Shown here: positions 26,335 to 35,629 of the stretch, piece after piece
Numbering within the stretch: the first letter of the stretch is position 1
How the letters are laid out: each line of letters starts with the position of its first letter
Assembly (NCBI GenBank): GCA_023450835.1
Contig: JAEXGM010000269.1
Span: 35,862 to 99,861, forward strand
Direction: 5' to 3'
Length of the DNA stretch: 64,000 bases
Origin: Bacillota bacterium
GTDB taxonomy: Bacteria; Bacillota; Clostridia; Lachnospirales; Lachnospiraceae
Translations under genes and position numbers: made by a program
Notes under the pieces: model-generated
The model's input: the letters and a program-made list of their open reading frames with translations, nothing else
Told to the model about the DNA's origin: nothing
The model's database searches: none

Positions 26335-26391
26335 GTCTTTGTTCTTTTCTCACGGATATTTTTACCTGACGGAAAGGACAAAGACTTTTTT
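26335..26391 (+). terminator. Terminator after the OGG gene
   Basis: GTCTTTGTTCTTT pairs with AAAGGACAAAGAC (one wobble), followed by TTTTTT at 26386-26391. The loop is 25 bases. Confidence 0.8.
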
Positions 26392-26478
26392 GTCACAGAT
26401 AGGTTCCTGTATTTGCTTAATAACTGAATGATTCTTAAAATTCCTGTCCATAATTAGGAAAGACAGGAGGTTTTTTTC

Positions 26479-29400
26479 GTGGAGAATCAAATAAAAAACA
26501 ATAAAAATGAAGAAATCTATAAGATTGGACTGGATATCGGTTCCACAACCATAAAAATAGCAGTGCTGGACAGCAGGAACCGGGTCCTTTATAAAGAATA
26601 CAAAAGACATCTCTCGGATTTGAAGAATACTCTGATTTCCGTTATAACTTTATGCAGAAAGCATATGGGTGATATCCCCTGCAAGTTTATCATAACCGGT
26701 TCCGGTGGATTATCATTGGCTAAGTGGCTGAATCTCCCCTTTGAGCAGGAGGTCATTGCCTGCACAAAAGCAGTTGAAACCTATCTTCCCATGGCAGACA
26801 CGGTAATTGAGCTTGGCGGTGAAGATGCGAAAGTAACGTATTTAAAGCCGGTAACGGAACAGCGTATGAATAATAGCTGTGCAGGCGGAACCGGTTCCTT
26901 TATTGACCAGATGGCAGCCCTTTTTCATACGGATGCCGCCGGTCTGAACGAATATGCCAAGTCAGCCAGAACCATATATCCCATTGCCTCCAGGTGCGGA
27001 GTATTTGCTAAAACGGACATACAGCCTTTGTTAAATGACGGAGCCAGAAAAGAAGATATTGCCGCTTCCATCTTTCAGGCAGTGGTAAATCAAACCACCA
27101 CCGGCTTATCCTGGGGAAAGGCTATTAAGGGAAGAGTGGTATTCTTAGGCGGTCCGCTGTACTTTCTCTCAGAACTAAGAAAGCGCTTCGTGGAAACTCT
27201 TAACACCACGGAGGTTATACTTCCTTCCGACGGGCTCTTTTATCCTGCAATCGGAAGCGCCCTTTTAACTCAGGAATCCAAATATAATGATACAAAGGTT
27301 ATTACTCTGAAGGAACTATCCGACCGTATAGGAAACCTGAAAGCCGGGAAAGAAACCAGGACGCTGGTTCCATTATTTACTACCGTAGCAGAATATAAGG
27401 AGTTTAAGAAAAGGCACGATAGATGTGATTGCAAGCGAATGCCGCTCTTAGAATACACCGGAGATGCATTCTTAGGGCTGGATGCAGGTTCTACTACCTT
27501 AAAAGCCGTATTGATAGGAACAAACGGAGAACTGCTTTACGAACATTATGAAAAATCAGCAGGGGACCCGGTAGAAAAGACAGCGAAAGTCTTACAGGAG
27601 ATATATGAACTGCTCACAGCTGATATCCGTATTGCAAGATGCTGTGTAACGGGTTACGGAGAGGAATTGATTAAGAGAGCCTTTCACATGGATATGAGTG
27701 AAATAGAAACTATTGCTCACCTAAGGGGAGCGAAATTCTTTGAACCGGAAGTTGATTTTCTGCTTGATATAGGCGGACAGGATATGAAGTGCCTGAGGCT
27801 TAAGGAGAAAAACGTGGACAGTATTCTCTTAAATGAAGCCTGCTCCTCCGGCTGCGGTTCTTTTCTGGAGAGCTTTGCAGAGTCCCTGCAGATGTCGGTA
27901 GAGGAATTTGCCAAATTGGGACTGTTCTCCCTTGCCCCTGTGGATCTTGGAACGAAGTGCACGGTATTTATGAATTCCAAGGTGAAGCAGGCACAAAAGG
28001 AGGGAGCAGAAGTTTCCGACCTTTCCGCAGGCCTTTCCTACTCCGTTATCAAAAATGCCATTTATAAGGTCATAAAAATCAGGGACGAAAAGGATTTAGG
28101 GGACCACATTGTGGTACAGGGAGGCACCTTCTTAAATGATTCTGTATTACGCTGTTTTGAGCTTATTACGGGAAGAAATGTAATAAGGCCGAATATAGCC
28201 GGACTTATGGGGGCTTTCGGAGCAGCTCTTTTAGCAAAAGACAGCTATAGAGAAGGCATGAAAAGCAGCCTTAAGGCTAAGGATATGGTAAAGAACTACC
28301 ATATCAAAGTGGAGAATAAACGCTGCGAGAGCTGTACAAATCACTGTTTGTTAACGATTAACCAATTGGGGGATAAAGAACTCTTTATCACCGGCAACCG
28401 CTGCGAGAGAGGACTCGGCACCGAATACCAGTGCCTTGGAGGTAAGGAGAGCAAAACGGAGGTGCCCAATCTCTATGCCTACAAATATAAAAAGCTGTTC
28501 TCTTATAAACCCCTTTCAGAAGATGCCGCAGCGAGAGGAACTATCGGGATTCCGAGAGCACTTTCCGTTTACGAAAATTACCCTTTCTGGTTTACGCTTT
28601 TGACAGAGCTAGGGTTTCGGGTAATTCTCTCGGCCGCTTCCTCCAAGGAAATCTATCAGAAGGGGATGGATAGTATTCCCGCGGATTCTGTCTGCTACCC
28701 GGCAAAACTTAGCCATGGGCATATAGTGGACCTAATCGAAAAAGGGATTGATACCATCTTTTACCCTTCCGTAGTGTATGAAAAAAAGGAATATGAAGAG
28801 GCAGATAATTGCTTTAACTGCCCTATCGTAATTTCTTATGGAGAAGTCCTCCGTAATAACATTGAAGCAGCAAAAGGAACTACCTTTATATCTCCTTTTC
28901 TTAACATGAACAATGATATCCTTCTGGCACAGAATATTGCAAAAGCCTTTGATTCTTATAAGGTAACAGCAAAAGAAGCCAGAGAAGCAGTAAAGAAGGC
29001 CAGAAAAGAGTTTGAAGCATTCAAAGAGGGATTAAGGAGAAAAGGTGAAGAAACAATCGAGTATCTTAAAAAGGAAGGGAAACAAGGGATTGTTCTGTGC
29101 GGTAAGCCCTACCATGTTGACCCTGAGATACATCACGGCATTCCGGAGATGATTCAAAGCTATGGCATAGCAGTATTGACAGAAGATAGCATCTCACATC
29201 TTGCGGGCTTAAGTTCCAGGCTTCGGGTAGTGGATCAATGGGCCTATAATTCCAGGCTGTACCGTGCGGCGGAAGTGTCCGGAAGGGAAAAGTGTCTGGA
29301 ATTTATCCAGTTGAACTCCTTTGGATGCGGATTGGATTCCGTCACTTCCGACCAGTTAGTAGAGATACTTCATTCCTTTAACCGGCAGTATACTTTAATC

Positions 29401-30747
29401 AAAATTGATGAAGGGATGAACCTGGGAGCGGCAAGAATCAGAATCCGTTCTCTGATAGCAGCTACGGAACAGAGAAAGGCAAAGACAGAAGTGGAAAGCT
29501 TTCTGGACTATGGTTATCAATACAGGCAGTTTACAAAGGAAAACCGTAAAAAGCATACAATACTTGCTCCTCAGATGGCACCAATTCATTTTGAACTTGT
29601 AAAGGAAGCTGCCAGGACGAGCGGATATCAGCTTGAGATACTTCCCGATACAGATGACGGTGCCATTGAAGAGGGATTGAAGTATGTTAATAACGACGCT
29701 TGTTATCCGGCCATTCTTCTAATCGGACAGATAGTCCATGCCTTAAAATCCGGCAAGTATGATATAAACAATACCTCTGTAATCTTAAGCCAAACCGGCG
29801 GCGGCTGTCGGGCAACCAATTATATGTCCTTTTTAAAACTAGGTCTTAAGCAGGCAGGGTTTGGAGATATTCCCATTATCTCGTTAAATGTGGCAGGACT
29901 CGGAGCACAGCCGGGATTTAAGTTGTCACCTATGTTTGTAAAAAGACTTATGATGGCAATTATCTATGGGGATTTATTTATGCGGCTTCTGTATGGAACC
30001 AGGCCTTATGAAGTGGAAAAAGGAACTTCTGTGGAAATATATGACCATTGGAAAGAGGCTGTAAAAGAAAATATCAGAACCACCGGCAAGAGACAGTTCG
30101 ATAAGAATGTTACTGAGCTTATACGGGATTTTGACAATATAGAAGTTATGGGAATTAAGAAACCAAAGGTGGCCATTGTGGGAGAGATACTTGCCAAGTA
30201 TCATCCCATGGCAAATGGTGATATTATTAAAACTCTGGAGGAAGGCGGAGCGGAAGTAATCCTTCCTGATTTCCTGGATTTCTTCTTCTATTCCCTTTAT
30301 AATGCCAGGTTTAAATATCAGTATCTTGGAGGAAAGAAGTCCACCATGGATTTTTGCAGTATGGGGATTCACTATCTTTCCTATTACCGGAAGACCATAA
30401 TAAAAGAGCTGAATAAAAGTAAACACTTCCAGTCACCTTCCTCCATTGAGACCTTGGCGGAGAAAGCAAAGGAAGTGCTGTCCCTGGGGAATCAGACCGG
30501 AGAAGGCTGGCTTATAACGGCAGAGATGATACACAACCTGGAAAACGGCATTCCCAATATTCTATGTGTACAGCCGCTGGCCTGCCTGCCCAATCATATA
30601 ACAGGCAGAGGAATGTTTAAAGCCATTAAAGAAAGATACCCGATGGCTAACATTATGCCAATTGATTATGATCCGGGTATCTCTCAGGTGAATCAGATTA
30701 ATCGTGTTAAGTTAATGCTCTCTGTAGCTTTAAAGACAGAGTCATGA
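26479..30747 (+). CDS. Large 2-hydroxyacyl-CoA dehydratase activase-related protein
   Basis: This 1422-residue protein starts at GTG after AGGAGG. Two BcrAD/BadFG ATPase domains are in tandem: the first begins IGLDIGSTTIKIAVL (about residue 14) and the second LGLDAGSTTLKAVLIG (about residue 333). Each keeps a cysteine pair for a bridging [4Fe-4S] cluster: SCAGGTGSF with SRCGVF, and ACSSGCGSF with TKCTVF. A DUF2229-type region (IGIPRALSVYENYPFW) and an HgdB/COG3581-like C-terminal half follow. Homologues activate radical dehydratases by ATP-driven electron transfer. This fused form is common in clostridia, but its substrate is unknown. Its end overlaps the convergent vanY by 41 bases. Confidence 0.87.
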   Translation: MENQIKNNKNEEIYKIGLDIGSTTIKIAVLDSRNRVLYKEYKRHLSDLKNTLISVITLCRKHMGDIPCKFIITGSGGLSLAKWLNLPFEQEVIACTKAVETYLPMADTVIELGGEDAKVTYLKPVTEQRMNNSCAGGTGSFIDQMAALFHTDAAGLNEYAKSARTIYPIASRCGVFAKTDIQPLLNDGARKEDIAASIFQAVVNQTTTGLSWGKAIKGRVVFLGGPLYFLSELRKRFVETLNTTEVILPSDGLFYPAIGSALLTQESKYNDTKVITLKELSDRIGNLKAGKETRTLVPLFTTVAEYKEFKKRHDRCDCKRMPLLEYTGDAFLGLDAGSTTLKAVLIGTNGELLYEHYEKSAGDPVEKTAKVLQEIYELLTADIRIARCCVTGYGEELIKRAFHMDMSEIETIAHLRGAKFFEPEVDFLLDIGGQDMKCLRLKEKNVDSILLNEACSSGCGSFLESFAESLQMSVEEFAKLGLFSLAPVDLGTKCTVFMNSKVKQAQKEGAEVSDLSAGLSYSVIKNAIYKVIKIRDEKDLGDHIVVQGGTFLNDSVLRCFELITGRNVIRPNIAGLMGAFGAALLAKDSYREGMKSSLKAKDMVKNYHIKVENKRCESCTNHCLLTINQLGDKELFITGNRCERGLGTEYQCLGGKESKTEVPNLYAYKYKKLFSYKPLSEDAAARGTIGIPRALSVYENYPFWFTLLTELGFRVILSAASSKEIYQKGMDSIPADSVCYPAKLSHGHIVDLIEKGIDTIFYPSVVYEKKEYEEADNCFNCPIVISYGEVLRNNIEAAKGTTFISPFLNMNNDILLAQNIAKAFDSYKVTAKEAREAVKKARKEFEAFKEGLRRKGEETIEYLKKEGKQGIVLCGKPYHVDPEIHHGIPEMIQSYGIAVLTEDSISHLAGLSSRLRVVDQWAYNSRLYRAAEVSGREKCLEFIQLNSFGCGLDSVTSDQLVEILHSFNRQYTLIKIDEGMNLGAARIRIRSLIAATEQRKAKTEVESFLDYGYQYRQFTKENRKKHTILAPQMAPIHFELVKEAARTSGYQLEILPDTDDGAIEEGLKYVNNDACYPAILLIGQIVHALKSGKYDINNTSVILSQTGGGCRATNYMSFLKLGLKQAGFGDIPIISLNVAGLGAQPGFKLSPMFVKRLMMAIIYGDLFMRLLYGTRPYEVEKGTSVEIYDHWKEAVKENIRTTGKRQFDKNVTELIRDFDNIEVMGIKKPKVAIVGEILAKYHPMANGDIIKTLEEGGAEVILPDFLDFFFYSLYNARFKYQYLGGKKSTMDFCSMGIHYLSYYRKTIIKELNKSKHFQSPSSIETLAEKAKEVLSLGNQTGEGWLITAEMIHNLENGIPNILCVQPLACLPNHITGRGMFKAIKERYPMANIMPIDYDPGISQVNQINRVKLMLSVALKTES

Positions 30748-31432
30748 CAAAACCGTCAATATTGTTTCCGCTGACTGTAAAAGGGACGCCATCAGCTATT
30801 TCTACGGTTGTAGAATTATCTTCTTTTGCCTTAACCGAGAAGATTTCGTAGAGATTGTCCTTATCCCGGAAGCGAAGAGCTTTTTCCTTGGAGGAATATT
30901 CTTCGATGGTTTTAAGATATTCCTCCATAGTAATATCCAGTGCCTCCATGATAACAGAATGGGGGTAGCCTACATAACGAAAATGTCCCGGCTGGTATTC
31001 TACACCTGTAATATTCTCTTTGGCCTTTGGATACCGTTCAATAAATCCGTATTTGGACGCCAGTTTTCGAAATTCCTTGCAGATTCCTTTCTTAGGGAAC
31101 CCCTTTGACAGAAAAGCCTTATGTATTATGTTGGCACTAAGATCTACGGCAAGGCCGGTAAAATGTTCCTCATCCTTTTCAGAAGAAACAGGAGGCATTG
31201 GTTTTTCATACCCCTTTACAGGAATAATTTCATTCCCGCATTCCAGTTCATTCATCAGGTGGGACAATTCCTTTGCCGCCAGATAATCCAACAGGATATC
31301 CTGATTCCAAAAGTCTATGTTTACAAGGGCGGTATCGTTAGCCGCATATTTTTCTTCAATGGGATGCTCTCCGTTTACAAGAATCAGATTCCCCTTATGT
31401 ATATTACTATTCTCTAGCTTAATTTTCTTCAT
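30707..31432 (-). CDS. VanY-type D-alanyl-D-alanine carboxypeptidase
   Basis: This 241-residue protein has the M15/VanY zinc motifs: EHFTGLAVDLS supplies His and Asp and PGHFRYVG the last His, with the FIERYPKAKENITG loop between. It would cleave D-Ala-D-Ala ends. No clear signal peptide is visible from the ATG at 31432, which has GAGGT in front, so a cytoplasmic VanX/VanXY-like role on dipeptides or precursors is possible. Its C-terminus carries a non-catalytic extension. The stop lies within the end of the activase gene on the other strand. Confidence 0.83.
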   Translation of the reverse strand: MKKIKLENSNIHKGNLILVNGEHPIEEKYAANDTALVNIDFWNQDILLDYLAAKELSHLMNELECGNEIIPVKGYEKPMPPVSSEKDEEHFTGLAVDLSANIIHKAFLSKGFPKKGICKEFRKLASKYGFIERYPKAKENITGVEYQPGHFRYVGYPHSVIMEALDITMEEYLKTIEEYSSKEKALRFRDKDNLYEIFSVKAKEDNSTTVEIADGVPFTVSGNNIDGFVMTLSLKLQRALT

Positions 31433-31480
31433 AATGAATACCTCATTTCTATTCCAAAGGAATACTACCATTACAACCTT

Positions 31481-31507
31481 ATCATGAACATAAGACGTGT
31501 TCATGAT
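31481..31507. promoter_or_regulatory. Perfect operator-like dyad upstream of vanY
   Basis: ATCATGAACA (31481-31490) and TGTTCATGAT (31498-31507) are exact reverse complements with seven bases between. The site is about 50 bases upstream of the vanY start, in promoter position on the minus strand. No T-tract follows, so it reads as a protein-binding site. Confidence 0.55.
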
Positions 31508-31521
31508 CTTTCACTCCGGTC

Positions 31522-31548
31522 GGAATTTCGGAGCAAGCTCCAAATTCC
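31522..31548. other. Compact GC-containing hairpin
   Basis: GGAATTT and GGAGC pair with GCTCC and AAATTCC around a two-base loop, with one bulged C. It sits 15 bases from the vanY operator, in the 31433-31985 gap that separates vanY from the two-component genes. Confidence 0.55.
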
Positions 31549-31694
31549 TCTCTACGTTTTATTATAGCAGACAGAAGCTCATCTGTGTTTTAAGGTGCTA
31601 TTATGAATCCTTAAGATAATCTTATGAAAATGGAAGGAGGGATTAAGAAGTCTGAAGATATCGTGTTAATGATGCACACCCCATATGAGAGTCC

Positions 31695-31733
31695 CGCTGT
31701 CAATCGGTTCATTCCGGATGACAGCGTTTTTTT
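31695..31733 (+). terminator. Orphan terminator upstream of the two-component genes
   Basis: CGCTGTCA pairs with TGACAGCG and is followed by TTTTTTT. No convincing gene ends here on the plus strand, so it may end a small RNA or act as an attenuator. Between it and 31985 nothing else is apparent. Confidence 0.7.
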
Positions 31734-31985
31734 GCAAACTCTTTATGAACAGTGCTGCTTTCATTTGATATTATTTTCTATAACACATATAATAAAAAAG
31801 GTAAAGAAGATCGTATTGACTGTGTTGTACGTTTTAGTCAGGTGTAGGCTATTCCAAAGGACGCAGAGAAACCGAAAGACGCGCAGCTGAAAACTGATAA
31901 CAATAATAATTAGTGACGAGCAAAAAATCTTAACCGTCATTTTACCTTTGAAAGAGTAAACTATTGTTGAACGGAGGTGTTCGAT

Positions 31986-32657
31986 TTGAAAATATTAGTT
32001 GTTGAAGATGACAAATCTACGCAAAAGGCCATTCGTAGCGGACTTATCACATTCCGCTACGCTGTGGATGCCGCCTCCGACGGCGAGGAAGCCCTTGACC
32101 TGTTTGAGATAAATGCCTATGATGCGGTTGTGCTTGATCTCAATCTGCCCAAAGTAGACGGAATTGAAGTTCTTCGCAAAATCCGTGAGGTTAATCAGGA
32201 GTTGGGTGTATTGATACTTTCGGCAAGGAGTGAGGTAGAGGATAAAGTTCTTGGACTTGATACGGGTGCGAATGACTACATGGCAAAGCCATTTCATTTC
32301 AGGGAATTAGAAGCGCGGCTCCGTGCGCTGACCCGTCGAAAATTTATCCAAGCCGACACAATTCTGGCCCATGGGAAATTACGGATGGATACCACGCGAA
32401 AAAGCGTTTTTGCCGGTGAAGATAAAATTGAGCTGACAAAAAAGGAATACGGTGTTCTGGAATATCTTCTGCTACGCAAGAATCAGCCTGTCAGCACGGA
32501 GGAATTGATTGAGCATGTTTGGGACAGCGAAACTGATTTATTCTCTGATTCCTGCAAGGTTCACATCAACACCTTAAAGAAAAAGCTGTCGCCGTATGTG
32601 AGCGAAGCGGAAAACATACAAAACACACGCGGAGTGGGATATTACCTGAGGGGGTAG
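31986..32657 (+). CDS. OmpR-family response regulator
   Basis: This 223-residue regulator has a receiver domain with the acidic pair EDD at residues 7-9, phospho-acceptor Asp51 (AVVLDLNLPK) and Lys in YMAKPF. A C-terminal winged helix (LTKKEYGVLEYLLLRKNQPVSTEELIEHVWD; INTLKKKL) follows. The TTG at 31986 is preceded by GGAGG; the longer GTG frame overlaps that site. It is five bases from the kinase gene. Base composition is visibly more GC-rich than the flanking genes, as in the next three. Confidence 0.92.
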   Translation: MKILVVEDDKSTQKAIRSGLITFRYAVDAASDGEEALDLFEINAYDAVVLDLNLPKVDGIEVLRKIREVNQELGVLILSARSEVEDKVLGLDTGANDYMAKPFHFRELEARLRALTRRKFIQADTILAHGKLRMDTTRKSVFAGEDKIELTKKEYGVLEYLLLRKNQPVSTEELIEHVWDSETDLFSDSCKVHINTLKKKLSPYVSEAENIQNTRGVGYYLRG

Positions 32658-32662
32658 CGCCA

Positions 32663-33676
32663 ATGAAGAAAGCGATTGTGGATAAAATTATCAGAAGCAG
32701 AAGATTCAGCCTGTGGATACAATTAGCGATATACTTAACCGTAATGTTGACTATAGCCTGTATACTGTTCCTCCATAGACCGTTTAATAACACAGCGGTC
32801 GCTTTTTTGCTCGTCTGGTTTGCATTAAGTGAATCAATATTTATGGCTGTGAGGGTGATAAGGCCGGTAACAGCTATGAGCAAAGAAGTCAGTCGCATAA
32901 GCGGAAACAATTTGAATATCAGGCTTGCAGTACCAAACTCAAAAGATGAGATTGCCGCATTGGCCATAGCCTATAATAAAATGATTGACAAGCTGGAAAG
33001 GGCGTTTGAAGCGCAGAAAAATTTTTCTGCAAACGCCGCCCATGAATTAAGGACGCCGCTGACCGCCATGATTGCAAATATTGAGGTGTGTCAGCTAAAT
33101 GAGAGTCCTGCATTGCAGGAATACAGAGATACGCTCGATGAATTGCTGCAAAATGCGGAACGTTTGAAAACGCTGGTCAATGATCTGTTGATGATGAACG
33201 CGGCTAACAATGTGGTTTTATATGAAGCAGTTGACATGCGCGAATTGACAGAGCAGATTATCAAGGAATTGGCACCGGTTGCGGGAGGGATACGATTTTA
33301 TAATGAACTCAGCAGTATGATGTTAACCGGTAACCGCTCATTACTTTATCGTGCATTTTTTAATTTGCTGCAAAATGCTGTGAAATATAATAAACCCGGA
33401 GGAAGTATAACTGTTGGTGGTGCGATGACAGACAATATGAGCGTCATCACCGTGTCTGACACCGGCATCGGAATCGGGGAAGAACAGCTTGATAAGATCT
33501 TCGATTCATTTTACTGTGTGGATAAATCCCGTTCGCGAGAGCTTGGCGGCAGCGGTTTAGGACTTGCAATAGTTAAATCAATCATAGAAAAACATAACGG
33601 GACGATTGAAGTTCAGAGCGAACCGGGGAATTTTACAACATTTACCGTTCGTCTGCCAAATACTTTTTCTATTTAG
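32663..33676 (+). CDS. Sensor histidine kinase with minimal extracellular part
   Basis: This 337-residue kinase has two close membrane helices (about residues 17-38 and 45-64) joined by only a few residues, so it has no real extracellular sensor domain. A HAMP segment follows, then the H-box AAHELRTPLT with His127, an N-box NLLQNAVKYNKPG and G-boxes DTGIGI and GSGLGLAIVK. Such kinases often sense through the membrane or a partner transporter. The ABC transporter encoded 115 bases downstream is the natural candidate. Confidence 0.92.
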   Translation: MKKAIVDKIIRSRRFSLWIQLAIYLTVMLTIACILFLHRPFNNTAVAFLLVWFALSESIFMAVRVIRPVTAMSKEVSRISGNNLNIRLAVPNSKDEIAALAIAYNKMIDKLERAFEAQKNFSANAAHELRTPLTAMIANIEVCQLNESPALQEYRDTLDELLQNAERLKTLVNDLLMMNAANNVVLYEAVDMRELTEQIIKELAPVAGGIRFYNELSSMMLTGNRSLLYRAFFNLLQNAVKYNKPGGSITVGGAMTDNMSVITVSDTGIGIGEEQLDKIFDSFYCVDKSRSRELGGSGLGLAIVKSIIEKHNGTIEVQSEPGNFTTFTVRLPNTFSI

Positions 33677-33688
33677 ATGCAAAAACCC

Positions 33689-33735
33689 GAAACAGGAGAC
33701 TTCAAAAAAACTTGGAGGCTCTTGTTTCTTTACCT
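33689..33735 (+). terminator. Hairpin between kinase and ABC genes
   Basis: Arms of about 17 bp (33689-33705 and 33711-33728, outer GAAACA/TGTTTC) are followed by T-rich sequence. A TATAAT lies at 33756-33761, so the ABC genes may have their own promoter. Confidence 0.65.
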
Positions 33736-33791
33736 TTGTTTTACCTTCACCTTCGTATAATGGGTTTATAAACCCAAAAGGAGGAGCATCA

Positions 33792-34652
33792 ATGAATAAC
33801 GCATTGGAGGTTAAAAACCTCTGCAAAACTTATAATGATTTCTCATTAAATTCCGTCACATTTACTTTGCCGGCAGGCTGTATTATGGGCTTTGTCGGGC
33901 AGAACGGTGCAGGTAAAACCACTACACTCAGGCTTATTTTAAATATGGCTCATCGGGAGAGCGGCGAGATTAAAATTTTCGGGCTGGACAACATCCAAGA
34001 CGAGGTTGCCGTAAAGCAGAATATCGCCGCTGTCTTTGATGACATCTTTTTTGTGGATGTGTGGCGCATCCGCGAAGTAGAAAACGCCATTCGAGGATTT
34101 TACAGCGGATGGGACAGCAGACAATTTGCCGGATACCTATCTAAATTCAAGTTACAGCCCGACAAAAAAGTAAAAGATTTATCGCGGGGTATGAAAATGA
34201 AGCTGATGCTTGCCATGGCAATGTCTCATGGCGCGAAGTTACTGATATTGGACGAACCGACAAGCGGGATTGATCCGGTGGCACGCGATGAACTGCTTGA
34301 TTTTTTGCGGGAGTATATTTCTGATGGAGAAAAAAGCGTGTTCTTCTCCACTCACATTACATCTGATTTGGATAAAATCGCGGATTATGTCACGCTGATT
34401 GCAAACGGCAGGATTTTCTATACCGGTGCGAAAGACGACCTGCTGAAGCATTTCCTCGTAGTGAAAGGTGATGTTGCCAATCTGACAAAAGAGGTAAAAG
34501 CACAGCTTATCGGTCTTTCACAGACCCGCGCGGGCTTTGAGGGCTTGCTTCCGGCATCAAAGTCGGGCATATTGACCGATAAGCTCATAACGGAAACACC
34601 GAACATTGACGAAATTCTTGTCTATATCAGCAAAGGGGGGAAAGCATTATGA
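33792..34652 (+). CDS. ABC transporter ATP-binding protein (YtrB-like)
   Basis: This 286-residue ATPase has Walker A GQNGAGKTT (residues 36-44), signature LSRGMK, Walker B LLILDEPTSG and the switch His in FFSTHI. The C-terminal extension after the ATPase core is like that of drug- or peptide-efflux ABC-2 ATPases. The ATG at 33792 follows AAAGGAGG, so the longer frame at 33606 is rejected. It overlaps the permease gene by four bases and follows the two-component genes, the arrangement of antibiotic or envelope-stress efflux systems. Confidence 0.9.
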   Translation: MNNALEVKNLCKTYNDFSLNSVTFTLPAGCIMGFVGQNGAGKTTTLRLILNMAHRESGEIKIFGLDNIQDEVAVKQNIAAVFDDIFFVDVWRIREVENAIRGFYSGWDSRQFAGYLSKFKLQPDKKVKDLSRGMKMKLMLAMAMSHGAKLLILDEPTSGIDPVARDELLDFLREYISDGEKSVFFSTHITSDLDKIADYVTLIANGRIFYTGAKDDLLKHFLVVKGDVANLTKEVKAQLIGLSQTRAGFEGLLPASKSGILTDKLITETPNIDEILVYISKGGKAL

Positions 34653-35308
34653 ATAGAATATTGACTGCCATAAAGCTGGATTTCTACACGGCAAAGGGCA
34701 ATTTGTATCTGTCGGGGCTGACTTTTGTAATCGCTGTTGCTGTCGGCACATTCTCAGAATACCCGGTTATGACACTGATGTTGACCATGCTGTTTGCCAC
34801 GTTTTTGGGAACGCAATTATTCTCCATTTATGAAAAGAACAACCTCAACAAGCTGTATGGCGTACTGCCGCTCCGAAAGGGCGAGATGGTAGCGGGGCGT
34901 TATCTGTACGCGCTGATTGTCGGCCTGTGCAACATCGCGGTGGCGTCTTTGACTTTTATAATCATCTCAAAAATTGACGATGTTCCCGTTGAGACGGAAA
35001 TGTTCTTTCTGTACATCGCTCTGGCATTTGTGTATTACTGCTTTGCCTTGAGTGTCAACTTCCCCATGTATATCCGCTTTAGCTTTTCAAAGGCATATAT
35101 TTTTACCATACTTCCGATGGCGATACTTGCTGTAGGAGTGGTGGTTTTTGCCCGCAAGGCGGATAGGATAGGGATGCTCAACGACTTTCTGCAATTTTTC
35201 TCAAAACGTCAGAGCTTACTTTTGCTGTTGGGATTCAGCATAGGGGGTGTGCTTTTGACTGTTTCAGCATTTACGGCAAACGCGATATACAAGGGCAGGG
35301 AGTTATGA
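34649..35308 (+). CDS. ABC-2 type permease
   Basis: This 219-residue membrane protein has six predicted helices and no catalytic motif; the segment KNNLNKLYGVLPLRKGEMVAGRYLYALIVG is typical of small ABC-2 permeases paired with YtrB-like ATPases. It is coupled to the ATPase gene by an ATGA overlap. Transported substrate is unknown. It is the last intact gene of the GC-richer block. Confidence 0.87.
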   Translation: MNRILTAIKLDFYTAKGNLYLSGLTFVIAVAVGTFSEYPVMTLMLTMLFATFLGTQLFSIYEKNNLNKLYGVLPLRKGEMVAGRYLYALIVGLCNIAVASLTFIIISKIDDVPVETEMFFLYIALAFVYYCFALSVNFPMYIRFSFSKAYIFTILPMAILAVGVVVFARKADRIGMLNDFLQFFSKRQSLLLLLGFSIGGVLLTVSAFTANAIYKGREL

Positions 35309-35341
35309 TTTCAGACCAAATTAAAAAAGTTGTTAGCGGTT

Positions 35342-35629
35342 ATGAGCAGGCTTCAGACTTATTGGTGCGCCAGGTTTTTCAGAAAAGAAATACCGGTTGC
35401 CAAGAAAAAGAAGGGAGGAATTATCCTGGTGGGAGGCGGAGACGGATCCATGAGTAAAGCAATTGATACGGCAGAGAGTCTGTTTCACAAGATGAACACG
35501 GTATCTGTTGGGGCAGCATATTCTCATAATACGGAGAATATTTCCCCAATTGCAGATGAAATTGTAATTAAAAATATGAAAATAATTCTGGAGCAATTTA
35601 ATTGCAAATCCTCCATCCATGGCATATAA
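35342..35629 (+). pseudogene. Fragment of an NADPH-dependent FMN reductase
   Basis: The frame reads RFFRKEIPVAKKKKGGIILV followed by GGGDGSMSKAIDTAESLFHKM and ends NMKIILEQFN, closely like the last third of flavodoxin-fold FMN reductases. The first two thirds, including the FMN-binding loop, are missing, and no start with a ribosome binding site precedes it. Upstream bases from 35305 form a different 50-codon frame overlapping the permease stop. This looks like a gene remnant at the edge of the inserted two-component/ABC block. Confidence 0.65.

Noticed and set aside
31624..31890. 88-codon open frame upstream of the response regulator
   Set aside because: It contains the terminator stem and T-tract, and its composition is unlike a protein; the GGAGGG within it is not placed before a start codon of a longer frame.
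34649..35308. Integrase or transposase remnant at the edge of the GC-richer block
   Set aside because: Both flanks were read in all frames; only the FMN reductase fragment was found, with no recombinase motif or terminal repeat.
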